Below are positions 8,326 through 17,224 of a stretch of DNA of 64,000 bases, in pieces. Made by a program: the position numbers and the translations under genes. Each line of letters opens with the position of its first letter. The first letter of the stretch is position 1. A model generated the notes under the pieces. It worked only from the letters and a program-made list of their open reading frames with translations, was not told where the DNA came from and ran no database searches. Origin of the DNA: an uncultured Bacillota bacterium (GTDB lineage: Bacteria; Bacillota; Clostridia; Christensenellales; QAND01); assembly GCA_905188085.1 (NCBI GenBank), contig CAJJKN010000002.1, forward strand, positions 62,001-126,000, given 5' to 3'.

Positions 8326-9483
8326 ATGAAAACCAATCTGGCGGTATTCTTTGGCGGCAGAAGCGTGGAACATGACGTTTCCATTGTAACGGGGCTACAA
8401 GCCATCGAGCATGTGGACAAAGAAAAGTATGATGTGATCCCGGTGTATTTGGCAAGAGACGGCGCCTGGTATACAGGGCAGGCGCTGTTGGATGTGGCGC
8501 TGTTTCAGGATTTTGAAGCGCAAAAGCAGAAAGTAAGACAGGTAAGGCTTTCCACCGTGCCGGGGGAAGGGCTTTTGACCGATGACGGAAATATTCAGGT
8601 GGATGTGGCGCTACTGTGTATGCACGGGCTGCACGGGGAAGACGGCACCTTGCAGGGCCTTTTGGAGCTGGCGGACATTCCGTATACCAGCCCCTCGGTG
8701 GGCGGCTCGGCAGCGGGCATGGATAAAGCGCTGATGAAAAAGGTGTTTGCCGGCTGCGGGTTTCCAATGATGCCGTCGGTGGATTTCACCCGCCATGCCT
8801 ATGACCGGGATAAACAAGCATGCCTGGAAAAAATGGAAGCGCTGGGCTATCCGTTGTATGTGAAGCCCGCCAACCTAGGGTCCTCCATCGGCATTTCCAG
8901 AGTGGAAGATAAAGCGGCGCTGGAAGATGCCATTCAGCTTGCTTTTTCCTACGACCGTAAAGTGGTTGTGGAAAAGGGCGTAGAGGACGCGATGGAAATC
9001 AACTGCTCGGTTTTGGGGCTGGGCGATGATTGCAAAGCCAGCCTTTGCGAAAAGCCGCTGGGCTGGAAAGACTTTTTAACGTTTGAAGATAAATATCTGC
9101 GCCAGGGAAAAGGGAAAAACGCATCCGGCAGGCAGATTCCCGCGCCCATCGGAGAGACGATGACAGAAAAAATCCAGACGCTGGCCAAGCAGATCTTTAG
9201 GGAAATGGACTGCAAAGGGGTTGTGCGGATCGATTTTCTGGTGGATAACCGGACAAACGAACTGTATGTCAACGAAATCAACACCATCCCGGGTTCTATG
9301 GCGTTTTACCTTTGGGAGCCGTGCGGCCTGTCCTATACGGCTTTGATTGATGAGCTTGTAAACATTGCCAAAAGCGCGGCGGAAGAGAAAAAACAAAACA
9401 GCTATGCGTATGATTCTGCCATCTTGCAAAAGGTGCGCAGCGGCGGCGGAACCAAAGGGCTCAAAGGCGCTAAAACGAAATAA
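8326..9483 (+). CDS. ddl: D-alanine--D-alanine ligase
   Basis: A 385-residue ATP-grasp enzyme with GGRSVEHDVSIVTG at the N-terminus, the substrate loop MHGLHGEDGTLQG, KPANLGSSIGIS in the ATP-binding part and the metal site NEINTIPGSMAFYLW. It makes the D-Ala-D-Ala dipeptide used by MurF. It is slightly longer than the usual ~350 residues because of a basic C-terminal tail. A GAGGAGG ribosome site precedes ATG 8326. The residue after FYLW differs from lactate-type ligases only in detail; I see no sign of a vancomycin-resistance D-Ala-D-Lac enzyme. Confidence 0.93.
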   Translation: MKTNLAVFFGGRSVEHDVSIVTGLQAIEHVDKEKYDVIPVYLARDGAWYTGQALLDVALFQDFEAQKQKVRQVRLSTVPGEGLLTDDGNIQVDVALLCMHGLHGEDGTLQGLLELADIPYTSPSVGGSAAGMDKALMKKVFAGCGFPMMPSVDFTRHAYDRDKQACLEKMEALGYPLYVKPANLGSSIGISRVEDKAALEDAIQLAFSYDRKVVVEKGVEDAMEINCSVLGLGDDCKASLCEKPLGWKDFLTFEDKYLRQGKGKNASGRQIPAPIGETMTEKIQTLAKQIFREMDCKGVVRIDFLVDNRTNELYVNEINTIPGSMAFYLWEPCGLSYTALIDELVNIAKSAAEEKKQNSYAYDSAILQKVRSGGGTKGLKGAKTK

Positions 9484-9503
9484 CCATACGGAAGGGCGAA
9501 GCG

Positions 9504-9872
9504 ATGAGGCGTTTAGGCTATTGGCTGATTGGATTGATTATCCTTTCCATTGTAAGCAATTTCTTTTTGCCGTTTGTTGGCTTTATCTCTATTTTCAGCG
9601 GCATTTTAACCATTGCGATGTGGCTGGTTTATTACGGCTACATTTCTTTGGGTGTATTGATGGCGGGAAAACTGATTTTGGAGCGCCAGCAAGAAAAAGA
9701 AAGCGGGCTGGAAACCAAAGGCGAGACCAAAAAGCTGTTTGGAAAGGGAAAACATTCGCAGCCTGCAAATCAGAAAAGCAGGCAAAGCCGTGCACACAGA
9801 AGGCGGCGGGAAATTCGGCACCGCTATTATACGGTACCCTCGCATGTTGTGGGCAGATATAAAGACGAATAA
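9504..9872 (+). CDS. Small membrane protein with basic tail, unknown function
   Basis: A 122-residue protein not recognised as a named family. Residues 5-60 form two hydrophobic helices; the rest is a strongly basic, Gln/Arg/Lys-rich cytoplasmic tail ending in RRRREIRHRYY. The ATG at 9504 has a GGAAGGGCG ribosome site. It sits 20 bases after ddl and 23 bases before icd, in the same direction, so it is probably co-transcribed with them. The basic tail could touch nucleic acid or lipid headgroups, but that is only inference. Confidence 0.65.
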   Translation: MRRLGYWLIGLIILSIVSNFFLPFVGFISIFSGILTIAMWLVYYGYISLGVLMAGKLILERQQEKESGLETKGETKKLFGKGKHSQPANQKSRQSRAHRRRREIRHRYYTVPSHVVGRYKDE

Positions 9873-9895
9873 TCGCTGGTAAGGAGTGAAAACGG

Positions 9896-11101
9896 TTGGA
9901 AAAAATACAGATGAAAACGCCGTTGGTGGAGATGAACGGCGATGAAATGACGCGGATTCTTTGGAAAATGATCAAAGAAGAGCTGATTGAGCCGTATATC
10001 GATTTGAAAACGGAAGCGTATGACCTGGGGCTGCCGAACAGGGATGAGACGGACGACCAGGTGACCCTGGACGCGGCAAACGCCATTAAAAAATACGGGG
10101 TAGGCGTAAAATGCGCAACCATTACCCCCAATGCCCAGCGTCAGGAAGAATATGATTTAAAGCGGCTGTATAAAAGCCCCAACGCCACCATCCGTGCGGA
10201 GTTGGACGGCACGGTGTTCCGCGCGCCCATTGTGGTAAAAGGCGTGGAGCCCATTGTAAAATGCTGGGAACAGCCCATCACCTTGGCAAGGCATGCCTAT
10301 GGCGATGTGTATAAAGCTGTGGAACTGAAAATTGACAAGCCGGGCACGGTAAAGCTGGTATACCAAAGCGAAGACGGCACGGGCGAAGCCGTGGTGCACA
10401 CGTTTGACGGCCCGGGCGTGATTCAGGGCATGCACAATACAAATCGCAGCATAGAATCCTTTGCACATGCCTGTTTCCAATATGCGCTGCAGACCAAGCA
10501 GGATCTTTGGTTTGGCGCCAAGGACACCATTTCCAAAATCTATGACGGCGAATTTAAAAAGGTGTTTCAGGAGATCTTTGAAGCCGAATACAAAGAAAAA
10601 TTTGAACAGGCCGGCATTTCCTATGAATACACGCTGATTGATGATGCGGTGGCCAGGGTGATGCGCAGCAAAGGCGGCTTTATCTGGGCCTGCAAAAACT
10701 ATGATGGCGATGTGATGAGCGACATGGTAGCCACGGCGTTTGGCTCGCTGGCCATGATGACGAGCGTGCTTGTTTCGCCGGACGGGCTGTATGAATACGA
10801 GGCCGCGCACGGCACGGTAACGCGCCATTATTATAAACACCTTAAGGGCGAAACCACCAGTACAAACCCGATGGCCACCATCTTTGCCTGGACGGGGGCG
10901 CTGAGAACCCGCGGGCAGCTGGACGGCATTGAGCAGCTGCCCCTGTTTGCAGACAAGCTGGAAAAAGCCTGCCTGGATACGGTGGCCGGCGGCAAAATGA
11001 CCGGAGACTTGGCGGCAATGTCCATCCTGGAAAACGTGGAAAAGCTGGATTCGCTGTCTTTCATTCAGGCGATTCGCGCCACGTTTGACGCTATGCAATA
11101 A
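9896..11101 (+). CDS. icd: NADP-dependent isocitrate dehydrogenase (type II, homodimeric)
   Basis: A 401-residue enzyme of the eukaryote-like NADP-IDH subfamily: it starts with [13 protein letters not shown], has [17 protein letters not shown] for isocitrate binding, the metal-ligand segment [14 protein letters not shown], and the coenzyme region [11 protein letters not shown]. It converts isocitrate to 2-oxoglutarate and supplies glutamate precursors and NADPH. The TTG at 9896 is chosen because AAGGAG stands nine bases upstream; the next Met at 9911 is too far. A type II enzyme rather than the E. coli type is common in Clostridia. Confidence 0.92.
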   Translation: MEKIQMKTPLVEMNGDEMTRILWKMIKEELIEPYIDLKTEAYDLGLPNRDETDDQVTLDAANAIKKYGVGVKCATITPNAQRQEEYDLKRLYKSPNATIRAELDGTVFRAPIVVKGVEPIVKCWEQPITLARHAYGDVYKAVELKIDKPGTVKLVYQSEDGTGEAVVHTFDGPGVIQGMHNTNRSIESFAHACFQYALQTKQDLWFGAKDTISKIYDGEFKKVFQEIFEAEYKEKFEQAGISYEYTLIDDAVARVMRSKGGFIWACKNYDGDVMSDMVATAFGSLAMMTSVLVSPDGLYEYEAAHGTVTRHYYKHLKGETTSTNPMATIFAWTGALRTRGQLDGIEQLPLFADKLEKACLDTVAGGKMTGDLAAMSILENVEKLDSLSFIQAIRATFDAMQ

Positions 11102-11132
11102 AAAATCTAGTTAAATAGAGGAGTTAAGGATC

Positions 11133-11630
11133 ATGTCTTTATATGGGGAATGGAGAGAGTATTTGGAAAACCTGACGGACGATCAGGCAGAGGGCTTTCA
11201 GCACGATTATTATGAGCGGGAAGAAAAGCTGTATCAGGCGCTTTTGGCCCAGTATCCCGAAAAGGTGGAGGGCACGTTTGACGAACTGACGAAGAAATAC
11301 GAGTTTAAGCCGATGATCTTCGCCGGCTTTATGGACGGCATCAACGACAGCTTGAATCATCCGTATGACCTGGAAAAGCTGACGGAAGACAGCGAAATCG
11401 TGTTGGATGTGGATTTTGAAAAGCTGTATTTCAACATGCTGGCGGCCAAAGCGCCGTGGCTGTATGAATTGAAAGAATGGGATGGCGTGTTGCCCAAAGA
11501 AAAGAGACAGGAAATTTTAAAAAAATATCATGTTTCCAAACAGGCTGTCAGCCAGAAAATTGACAGAAACGCGCCTTGTCCGTGCGGCAGCGGCAAAAAA
11601 TACAAAAAATGCTGCGGGAAAAACGCATAA
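11133..11630 (+). CDS. SEC-C motif protein of unknown function
   Basis: A 165-residue acidic protein ending in a SEC-C zinc motif, [16 protein letters not shown], the same metal-binding tail found on SecA and on many small bacterial proteins. The body (residues 1-135) is helical and rich in Glu, Tyr and Leu and carries a short helix ([15 protein letters not shown]) that looks like a helix-turn-helix fragment. The molecular role is unknown; SEC-C tails usually mediate protein or ribosome contact. The gene starts at ATG 11133 behind GAGGAG and ends at its own terminator. Confidence 0.75.
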   Translation: MSLYGEWREYLENLTDDQAEGFQHDYYEREEKLYQALLAQYPEKVEGTFDELTKKYEFKPMIFAGFMDGINDSLNHPYDLEKLTEDSEIVLDVDFEKLYFNMLAAKAPWLYELKEWDGVLPKEKRQEILKKYHVSKQAVSQKIDRNAPCPCGSGKKYKKCCGKNA

Positions 11631-11635
11631 CAAAA

Positions 11636-11660
11636 GAGCAGGAGAAACTCCTGCTTTTTT
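11636..11660 (+). terminator. Terminator after the SEC-C gene
   Basis: AGCAGGAG and CTCCTGCT pair around AAA and are followed by TTTTTT. Confidence 0.85.
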
Positions 11661-11748
11661 ATTTGCAAAAGACACCATATGATTTTCTTTGTTTTTATGA
11701 AAATAAACGACAAAACGTTTTATCGTATAGTTTAAGCGGATCGGGCCA

Positions 11749-11771
11749 TCCTAAAGATAATCACTTTAGGA
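11749..11771 (+). promoter_or_regulatory. 8-bp inverted repeat before the small lipoprotein gene
   Basis: TCCTAAAG and CTTTAGGA are perfect inverted copies with a 7-base spacer, ending just before the AGAGG ribosome site of the gene at 11785. It may be an operator or an RNA hairpin controlling translation. Confidence 0.45.
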
Positions 11772-11784
11772 AAAGAGGAATTTT

Positions 11785-12003
11785 ATGAAACGCAGACTAT
11801 GCGCCGGATTGATGGCAATGGAAATGTTATTTGCGTTAACGGCCTGTAAAGATAACACGACCATGCCGGAGATAACGCCGTCCCAACCGCAACCCACAAT
11901 GACCGCGCCGCCGGGCGCAGAGGTAACGGACAAAGCAACGCCGCAGGCCACCTTGCCTCCGCAGGCCACAGCGCCGGATCAAATGCCTACACAAACCCCG
12001 TAA
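11785..12003 (+). CDS. Small Thr/Pro-rich putative lipoprotein
   Basis: A 72-residue product with a basic start, a hydrophobic stretch and a lipobox LTAC with Cys21, so the mature part of about 50 residues would be lipid-anchored on the outer face of the membrane. The mature part is low-complexity Thr, Pro, Ala and Gln without any domain, as in surface stalk peptides. An AGAGG site precedes ATG 11785, and a terminator follows directly. It resembles the next gene in style but not in alignable sequence. No function is known. Confidence 0.6.
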   Translation: MKRRLCAGLMAMEMLFALTACKDNTTMPEITPSQPQPTMTAPPGAEVTDKATPQATLPPQATAPDQMPTQTP

Positions 12004-12023
12004 AAGGCGCGTTGCGCCTTTTT
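12003..12023 (+). terminator. Terminator after the Thr/Pro lipoprotein
   Basis: AAAGGCGC and GCGCCTTT pair across GTT, then TTTC and more T. The hairpin begins at the stop codon. Confidence 0.8.
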
Positions 12024-12037
12024 CTTTTTAGAAATGT

Positions 12038-12066
12038 TTGAAATATCAGGCAGAATAAGGTATACT
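12038..12066 (+). promoter_or_regulatory. Sigma-A-type promoter of the small anchored peptide gene
   Basis: TTGAAA and TATACT are separated by exactly 17 bases, and the start codon is about 58 bases downstream. Confidence 0.7.
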
Positions 12067-12124
12067 GTGAAAGATGTACAAAATAGGAAATAATTATGAC
12101 ATTGTAGGAAAGGGAATGTGAAGA

Positions 12125-12385
12125 ATGAGTAAGGGTATGAAAATAGCGATAGGGATCATTTTGGCCCTCGCCGTGATAGCTTGTGCTTTCTTCTTATATC
12201 GTTCCATATTGGCGGATACAAACAACACGCCCGGCCCGTCTGAAACGCCGATCCCGTTGCCCACGCTGGCGCCGGCCCCGGCGACGACTGCGCCCGCAGC
12301 AACGGTTGCGCCCGATGGCGGCACACAGGCAACACAACAGCCGGCCGCCACAGACAACGGTGGAACAACCTTTGACGGAACATAA
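12125..12385 (+). CDS. Small membrane-anchored Pro/Ala/Thr-rich peptide
   Basis: An 86-residue product with one N-terminal transmembrane helix (about residues 6-28) and an outside tail made almost only of Pro, Ala, Thr and Gly, ending GGTTFDGT. No lipobox is present. It has its own promoter (12038-12066) and terminator (12399-12422), so it is a real transcription unit although no domain can be named. The pattern suits a cell-surface spacer or a signal-anchored peptide. It is the second such gene in 600 bases. Confidence 0.6.
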   Translation: MSKGMKIAIGIILALAVIACAFFLYRSILADTNNTPGPSETPIPLPTLAPAPATTAPAATVAPDGGTQATQQPAATDNGGTTFDGT

Positions 12386-12398
12386 GAATTTTGCACAG

Positions 12399-12422
12399 GC
12401 CCCTTTCAAAAAGGGGCTTTTT
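12399..12422 (+). terminator. Terminator before hflX
   Basis: GCCCCTTT and AAGGGGC pair around CAAA and are followed by TTTTT. Confidence 0.85.
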
Positions 12423-12448
12423 CATTGGGAAAAGGAGTTTGAGAATTT

Positions 12449-14188
12449 TTGGAAGAAGCATTGCATGGAAATATAGCAGGGTTGAGCAAAGTTGTCATTG
12501 CGGAAATTGAAACGTTGTATACGATAAAAACAGGGAAGGACGAATTTGCCACCCAAGAACTGCTGGAGGCCATGGCCGCCTATACGCAAAAGACAAACCG
12601 CGAGATTTCGGTATTAATTGCCAGAGACGGCACGGTGCGGGATGTTTCCATCGGCCATTATAACCGGGCGGAGATTCCGCAAATCCGCACAATGCGGAGC
12701 ATCACGCGCCTTAGCGGGGTTCGTTGTTTGCATACCCATCCCAATGCACCGGGCGTGCTGAGCGAGGTGGACATCCACACGCTGCAAAAGCTGAGATTAG
12801 ACAGCATGGCCGCCGTGGGTGTAAGGGACGGAAAGCCGCAAACGGTATATGCTGCCTATTTAACCGGGCAAACGCCGCCGGTGAAAATGATAGGGCCGAT
12901 TCCGGCAAAGGCCATGTCTGCCAAGCGCTGGATGGAAGAGGTGTATGAAGCCGACAGGCTGGTGGGCCGGTTTGAGGCCTATGCACCCAACCAGGGGCCG
13001 CCCAAAACCGTGTTGGTGGGCATGGGGCAAGATGGCATGGAGGAATTGGCGGAGCTGGCCAAAACCGCGGGCTATGAAGTGGTGCGAAGCGAAGTGCAAA
13101 ACAAGGCGCATCCGGATGCCTCCACCTATGTAGGCCGGGGCAAAGTGATGGAGCTGGCAGCCATGCGCGGAGAATTGGGCGCAGAGGTGTTTGTTTTTGA
13201 TGAAGAATTGTCTCCCTTGCAGATTCGCAATTTGGAAGCGGAGATCGATGCCAAAATTTTAGACCGCACGGCACTGATCTTGGAAATCTTTTCCATGAGG
13301 GCGGAAAGCCGCGAAGGGAAACTGCAGGTGGAGCTGGCGCAGCTGCAATATATGCTGCCAAGGCTTACAGGCCAGGGCAAGGCGCTGAGCCGGCAGGGCG
13401 GCGGCCGAGGCACGCGCATGGGCGGCGGCGAAGCCAAGCTGGAAATAGACAAACGGCGCATTCGCCGGCGTATTTATGAATTGAAAGAAGAAATTCGCCT
13501 GCTGACCCAGCAGCGGCAAACGCAGCGCGGTAAGCGCCTATCCGGCGGCGTGCCCACCATTGCGCTGGTGGGATATACCAATGCGGGGAAAAGCACGCTG
13601 CTCAACCAGATTTCCGGGGCCGATGCGCTGGCGGAAGATAAGCTGTTTGCCACGCTGGATCCGTTGACCCGCAGAGCCAATCTGGATGGGCAGGAAGTGC
13701 TTTTAACAGACACGGTAGGCTTTGTACAAAAGCTGCCGCATGAATTGGTGGATGCGTTTCGCTCAACGCTGGAGGAAGCTGTGCATGCGGATTTGCTGCT
13801 GCATGTGGTGGATTCGGCACATCCGGAAAAAGAGCGGCAAATTGAAGTGGTAGATGAAGTGCTTCATCAGCTGAACGCGCATACCATTCCGCGTTTATTG
13901 GTGTATAACAAAGCTGATGTTTCCGGCTTTGCGGCGCCAAAGGGTGCTGTGGCAATCAGCGCCAAAACGGGACAGGGGATTGAAACGCTGTATCGGCAGA
14001 TACGGGAAAAACTGTCCGAATCCTGGTGGCAGGGGCGCTTGCTGATTCCCTATGCAAAGGGGGAAGTGCTGGCATTGATTCGGACCTACGGCACGGTGGA
14101 AAGCGAAGAATATCTGCCGGAGGGCACAAGCATTTCCTGTAGATTGCCGGCAGAGCGCGCAAAGCAAATTCAAAAGCAACTGTCATAA
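12449..14188 (+). CDS. hflX: GTPase HflX with an N-terminal JAMM-like domain
   Basis: A 579-residue protein; classical HflX has about 420. From residue 185 it is standard HflX: the nucleotide-independent domain with TYVGRGK (225-231), a coiled coil, the Gly/Arg loop SRQGGGRGTRMGGGE, then the G domain with G1 GYTNAGKS (374-381), DTVGF (420-424) and NKAD (about 485). HflX splits stalled or stressed ribosomes. The extra residues 1-170 contain HTHP with His95 and His97, Ser105 and Asp108, which fits the JAMM metal pattern H-x-H-x10-D, with Glu52 as candidate acid. TTG 12449 is preceded by AAAGGAG. Peptidase activity is unproven. Confidence 0.9.
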   Translation: MEEALHGNIAGLSKVVIAEIETLYTIKTGKDEFATQELLEAMAAYTQKTNREISVLIARDGTVRDVSIGHYNRAEIPQIRTMRSITRLSGVRCLHTHPNAPGVLSEVDIHTLQKLRLDSMAAVGVRDGKPQTVYAAYLTGQTPPVKMIGPIPAKAMSAKRWMEEVYEADRLVGRFEAYAPNQGPPKTVLVGMGQDGMEELAELAKTAGYEVVRSEVQNKAHPDASTYVGRGKVMELAAMRGELGAEVFVFDEELSPLQIRNLEAEIDAKILDRTALILEIFSMRAESREGKLQVELAQLQYMLPRLTGQGKALSRQGGGRGTRMGGGEAKLEIDKRRIRRRIYELKEEIRLLTQQRQTQRGKRLSGGVPTIALVGYTNAGKSTLLNQISGADALAEDKLFATLDPLTRRANLDGQEVLLTDTVGFVQKLPHELVDAFRSTLEEAVHADLLLHVVDSAHPEKERQIEVVDEVLHQLNAHTIPRLLVYNKADVSGFAAPKGAVAISAKTGQGIETLYRQIREKLSESWWQGRLLIPYAKGEVLALIRTYGTVESEEYLPEGTSISCRLPAERAKQIQKQLS

Positions 14189-14310
14189 AATAAATGCTTT
14201 AGGCACGAGAAATCAAAAGTGTGTATTCTTGGTGAAAAGACTGCAACAGGCTGTCTTTCAGATTTCTATCCGTTTAAAAGATAAAATGTATAACTGCTTA
14301 GGCAAAGGAA

Positions 14311-14338
14311 AAGGCACAGGGAAAACTTGTGCCTTTTT
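14311..14338 (+). terminator. Terminator downstream of hflX
   Basis: AAGGCACA and TTGTGCC pair around a GGGAAAAC loop, followed by TTTTT. It stands about 120 bases after the hflX stop. Confidence 0.75.
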
Positions 14339-14885
14339 GCATAAAGAAACGGGCCGGGAAAAAGCCAAAAGACCGAGACGCTTTTGCCCCGCGGCCCGGC
14401 AAAGATATGCGTAACCGAAAAACATCACGCTCGTCAAAAAATTCCCGGGCAGGGAGAAGATTTACGGCAAGGGCTGAAATTTAGCCGGATATAAAAAGAC
14501 ACCCGGAAAATGAGGGGGAAACAAAATGTATGGCTTTTTGACGAAACCATGGGTGAAATGGAAAAGAGCAAAATTTTGTGTTGCGGGGAAAACAAAGGGA
14601 AGTGCAGTTAAGCGCCCTCCTGCAAATCCGGGAACTTTTCAATACGGGCAAAATTTTTGCTTTCTGCATGGTATAAAAGGATGCTTTCATTTGCCAGTTG
14701 CCCTCTGATGCCCGGCAGAGGAATTCATAGGAGCTATATGATGCTTTTTTTCAGCGATTTTTATAATTAAGAGCCAATTGATTTCGTGGGAATCATGCCT
14801 GCTTTTTTTCATGCTGTTGGCGGAAAGAAAAGGGCAAATTTTTCTCATCGCATCGCGTTCATACGGCAAATATAATGCTTGCTAC

Positions 14886-14916
14886 AAAAAAATCCCCGGC
14901 CATAGCCGGGGATTTT
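14886..14916 (-). terminator. Terminator of the glyS transcript (reverse strand)
   Basis: AAATCCCCGGC and GCCGGGGATTT pair around CATA. Read on the reverse strand it ends in a run of seven T. It lies just after the small membrane gene. Confidence 0.85.
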
Positions 14917-14923
14917 GCGTATC

Positions 14924-15289
14924 TTACCGATAGACACCGCGACGGATTTTTTCGTGCATTTTACGAATGCTGCGGGCAGAGTACAAAGCCAGCAAAACCG
15001 TAACGCATACGCCGATAATCAGGTATTTGAGATCAAAGGTGATAAACGCGGCAATGCATAATCCGATCGAGCAAATGCCGGTGGCCAGATACGGCCAGGC
15101 ATGTTCTCTGGCAAATTTGCCGCGGTTTGTGATCCTGGCATCCAGCTCAGGCGTCATTTCCCCCATGATGATAAATACTTTTTTTACCCCGATATAGTAA
15201 GCATACCAAAGATTTACAGCCCCATAGATTAAATACATAATCGTGATGACGGTAAATCCAATCCCAAGTTTGCTTCCTTCCACGTTCAT
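14924..15289 (-). CDS. Three-helix membrane protein downstream of glyS
   Basis: A 121-residue protein with hydrophobic helices at about residues 10-34, 68-84 and 88-104 and a basic C-terminus. It is not recognised as a named family. It begins 13 bases after the glyS stop on the same strand, with an AGGGGGG stretch right before the ATG, so it is probably the second gene of the glyS transcript. The sequence between the first two helices (MTPELDARITNRGKFAREH) suggests a short cytoplasmic loop. A function cannot be inferred. Confidence 0.65.
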   Translation of the reverse strand: MNVEGSKLGIGFTVITIMYLIYGAVNLWYAYYIGVKKVFIIMGEMTPELDARITNRGKFAREHAWPYLATGICSIGLCIAAFITFDLKYLIIGVCVTVLLALYSARSIRKMHEKIRRGVYR

Positions 15290-15302
15290 CCCCCCTGTTA
15301 GA

Positions 15303-16688
15303 TTAAAATTCCAACTTTTCTGCCAAGAATGCCGGCAGCTCGTCCTGGTGGATCCGGACCTGTTCCATGGTATCGCGGTCGCGCACGGTTACGGTGCCGT
15401 CTTCCAGGGTATCAAAGTCTACCGTGATACAGAACGGCGTACCCACTTCGTCCTGGCGGCGATAGCGCTTGCCGATGCTGCCGGAGAGGTCATAATCCAC
15501 ATTGAAATCGGCAGACAATTTGGTGTACAATTCTTCGGCCGCGGGCGCCAATTTTTTCTGCAGCGGCAAGATGGCGGCTTTGATCGGCGCAATGGCAGGA
15601 TGCAAATGCATCACGATGCGGGTGTCTCCGCCTTCCAGCTCCTGTTCGTCATACGCATCGCACAGAAGGGCCAAAGTCAAACGATCCACGCCGACGCTGG
15701 GCTCAATGCAGTAAGGCACAACCTTTTTGCCCGTGGTGGGGTCCATATATTCCAGCGCCTCGCCGGAATGGCTGCTGTGCGCTTTTAAGTCAAAGTCCGT
15801 ACGGTCCGCAATGCCCCACAGCTCTTTTACGCCGAAGGGATAACGAAATTCGATATCGGTGGTGGCGTTGCTGTAATGGGAAAGCTCTGCTTTTTCATGA
15901 TCGCGCAGAGAAATGCTTTCCTTTTTCAAACCGATGGAATACAGGAAATTGGTGCAGTATTCTTTCCAATACGCAAACCATTCCAAATCCTCGCCGGGCA
16001 TGCAGAAGAATTCAAGCTCCATCTGTTCAAATTCGCGAATGCGGAAAATGAAGTTGCCGGGCGTGATTTCATTTCTGAAAGATTTCCCGATCTGGCCAAT
16101 GCCAAACGGCAGCTTTTTGCGCGTGGTGCGCAATACGTTTTTAAAGTTGATGAAAATGCCCTGAGCCGTTTCGGGGCGCAGATAAATTTCCGAAGTGCTG
16201 TCTTCCGTTACGCCCTGGAAGGTTTTAAACATCAAGTTAAACTTGCGGATGCCGGTAAAATCATGGCCGCCGCATTCCGGGCAGGGAATGTTGTGCTCGG
16301 CAATATAGGCTTCCAATTCATCGGCAGACATGCCGTCCACTTTCACTTCCAGACCGTTTTTCGAGGCATATTCTTCAATCATCTGGTCGGCACGGAACCG
16401 GGCTTTACAGGACAGACAATCCATCAAAGGATCGGAAAAACCGCCGACGTGCCCGGAGGCTACCCATACTTGCGGATTCATAAGAATCGCACTGTCTAAC
16501 CCGACATTGTACGGGCTTTGGCGAACAAACTTTTTCCACCAGGCCTGTTTGACGTTGTTTTTCATTTCAACGCCCAGCGGGCCGTAATCCCAAGAGTTTG
16601 CAAGACCGCCGTAAATCTCAGAGCCGGGATAAACAAAACCGCGGCCCTTGCAAAGCGCAACCAGCTTTTCCATTGTAACCGTAGACAT
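15303..16688 (-). CDS. glyS: Glycyl-tRNA synthetase (single-chain, dimeric type)
   Basis: A 461-residue class II enzyme of the archaeal/eukaryal type used by Gram-positive bacteria instead of the alpha2beta2 form. Visible are [21 protein letters not shown]'s region near residues 15-33 (key GSEIYGG), RPETAQGIF, motif 2 GKSFRNEI and motif 3 EPSVGVDRL, and a C-terminal anticodon-binding domain. ATG 16688 is chosen because GGAGG lies seven bases ahead; a longer reading frame upstream has no ribosome site and runs through the promoter. A CxxC...CxxC-like zinc insertion occurs near 90-130. No T-box leader fits in the short space before it. Confidence 0.93.
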   Translation of the reverse strand: MSTVTMEKLVALCKGRGFVYPGSEIYGGLANSWDYGPLGVEMKNNVKQAWWKKFVRQSPYNVGLDSAILMNPQVWVASGHVGGFSDPLMDCLSCKARFRADQMIEEYASKNGLEVKVDGMSADELEAYIAEHNIPCPECGGHDFTGIRKFNLMFKTFQGVTEDSTSEIYLRPETAQGIFINFKNVLRTTRKKLPFGIGQIGKSFRNEITPGNFIFRIREFEQMELEFFCMPGEDLEWFAYWKEYCTNFLYSIGLKKESISLRDHEKAELSHYSNATTDIEFRYPFGVKELWGIADRTDFDLKAHSSHSGEALEYMDPTTGKKVVPYCIEPSVGVDRLTLALLCDAYDEQELEGGDTRIVMHLHPAIAPIKAAILPLQKKLAPAAEELYTKLSADFNVDYDLSGSIGKRYRRQDEVGTPFCITVDFDTLEDGTVTVRDRDTMEQVRIHQDELPAFLAEKLEF

Positions 16689-16722
16689 CGCATTTCCTCC
16701 AAAGAGAGTTGTTTCCAATCTC

Positions 16723-16750
16723 ATTATAATCCTGTTTACTATCATACCAA
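16723..16750 (-). promoter_or_regulatory. Promoter of glyS (reverse strand)
   Basis: On the reverse strand TTGGTA (16750-16745) and TATAAT (16728-16723) are separated by 16 bases, 35 bases before the start codon. The leader is too short for a T-box. Confidence 0.6.
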
Positions 16751-16870
16751 AAAAAAGGAAAAAAGCAAAGGGAGAAACTTCTGTTGTCACCAAATAAAGG
16801 CGATTCCCGTAGTATAAAGCGAGCCGGGAAAACCGGACTCAAATCAAATTCTCTCAAGGAGGAATCTCTT

Positions 16871-17098
16871 ATGGGTTGCTTTGGTGGAAACGACAATTGT
16901 TTGCTGTACATTCTCCTGTTGTTGTGCTGCTGCGGTGGAAACGGCTGTGCAAACGGTATCGCCGGCTTCGGCGGTGGCAACGGAAGCTGCGATCTGATCA
17001 TCTGGTTGCTGCTCCTCAGCTGCATTTGCGGCGGGGGCTGCGGCTGCGGCGGCGATGCACAGGCGTTCGGCGGTAGAAGCTGTGGCTGCGGCTGCTGA
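16871..17098 (+). CDS. Chorion-class high-cysteine miniprotein
   Basis: A 75-residue product that is nearly all Cys, Gly and hydrophobic residues, with repeated CCCGGNG, GGGNGS and a final CGCGC. Two strongly hydrophobic blocks (about residues 10-22 and 40-55) alternate with Gly/Cys loops. Proteins of this look occur in many Clostridia and are labelled chorion-class high-cysteine proteins; their role is not established, with metal binding or spore/envelope association often supposed. ATG 16871 follows AAGGAGG, and a terminator follows the stop. It is divergent from glyS. Confidence 0.75.
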   Translation: MGCFGGNDNCLLYILLLLCCCGGNGCANGIAGFGGGNGSCDLIIWLLLLSCICGGGCGCGGDAQAFGGRSCGCGC

Positions 17099-17121
17099 CA
17101 AACGTGTATCCAAAATGAAAA

Positions 17122-17146
17122 GGGGCCGGGATTCCGGCCTTTTTTC
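17122..17146 (+). terminator. Terminator after the Cys-rich gene
   Basis: GGCCGG and CCGGCC pair around GATT, then TTTTTT. Confidence 0.85.
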
Positions 17147-17224
17147 TTGTGTAAAAAAGGCATAGGAACGGAAAAATAGGATTATCCTAGGAAGAGAAGC
17201 AATCTGTAATGAGGAGTTAAAACC

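Larger units (their letters stand above)
14189..14923. other. Long spacer between convergent genes
   Basis: No convincing gene is seen. It holds a terminator (14311-14338), and a GC-rich pairing of CGGGCCG (14350-14356) with CGGCCCG (14392-14398) that encloses AAAAG/CTTTT, so a structured RNA is possible. The rest of the plus strand is purine-rich with short frames lacking ribosome sites. The reverse-strand terminator of the next gene closes the region. Confidence 0.5.

Noticed and set aside
10157..11098. Reverse-strand frame of 313 codons over icd
   Set aside because: Antisense shadow, rich in His/Arg/Gln, no domain.
16689..16870. T-box leader for glyS
   Set aside because: The promoter lies only about 35 bases before the start codon and no specifier or T-box sequence is seen.
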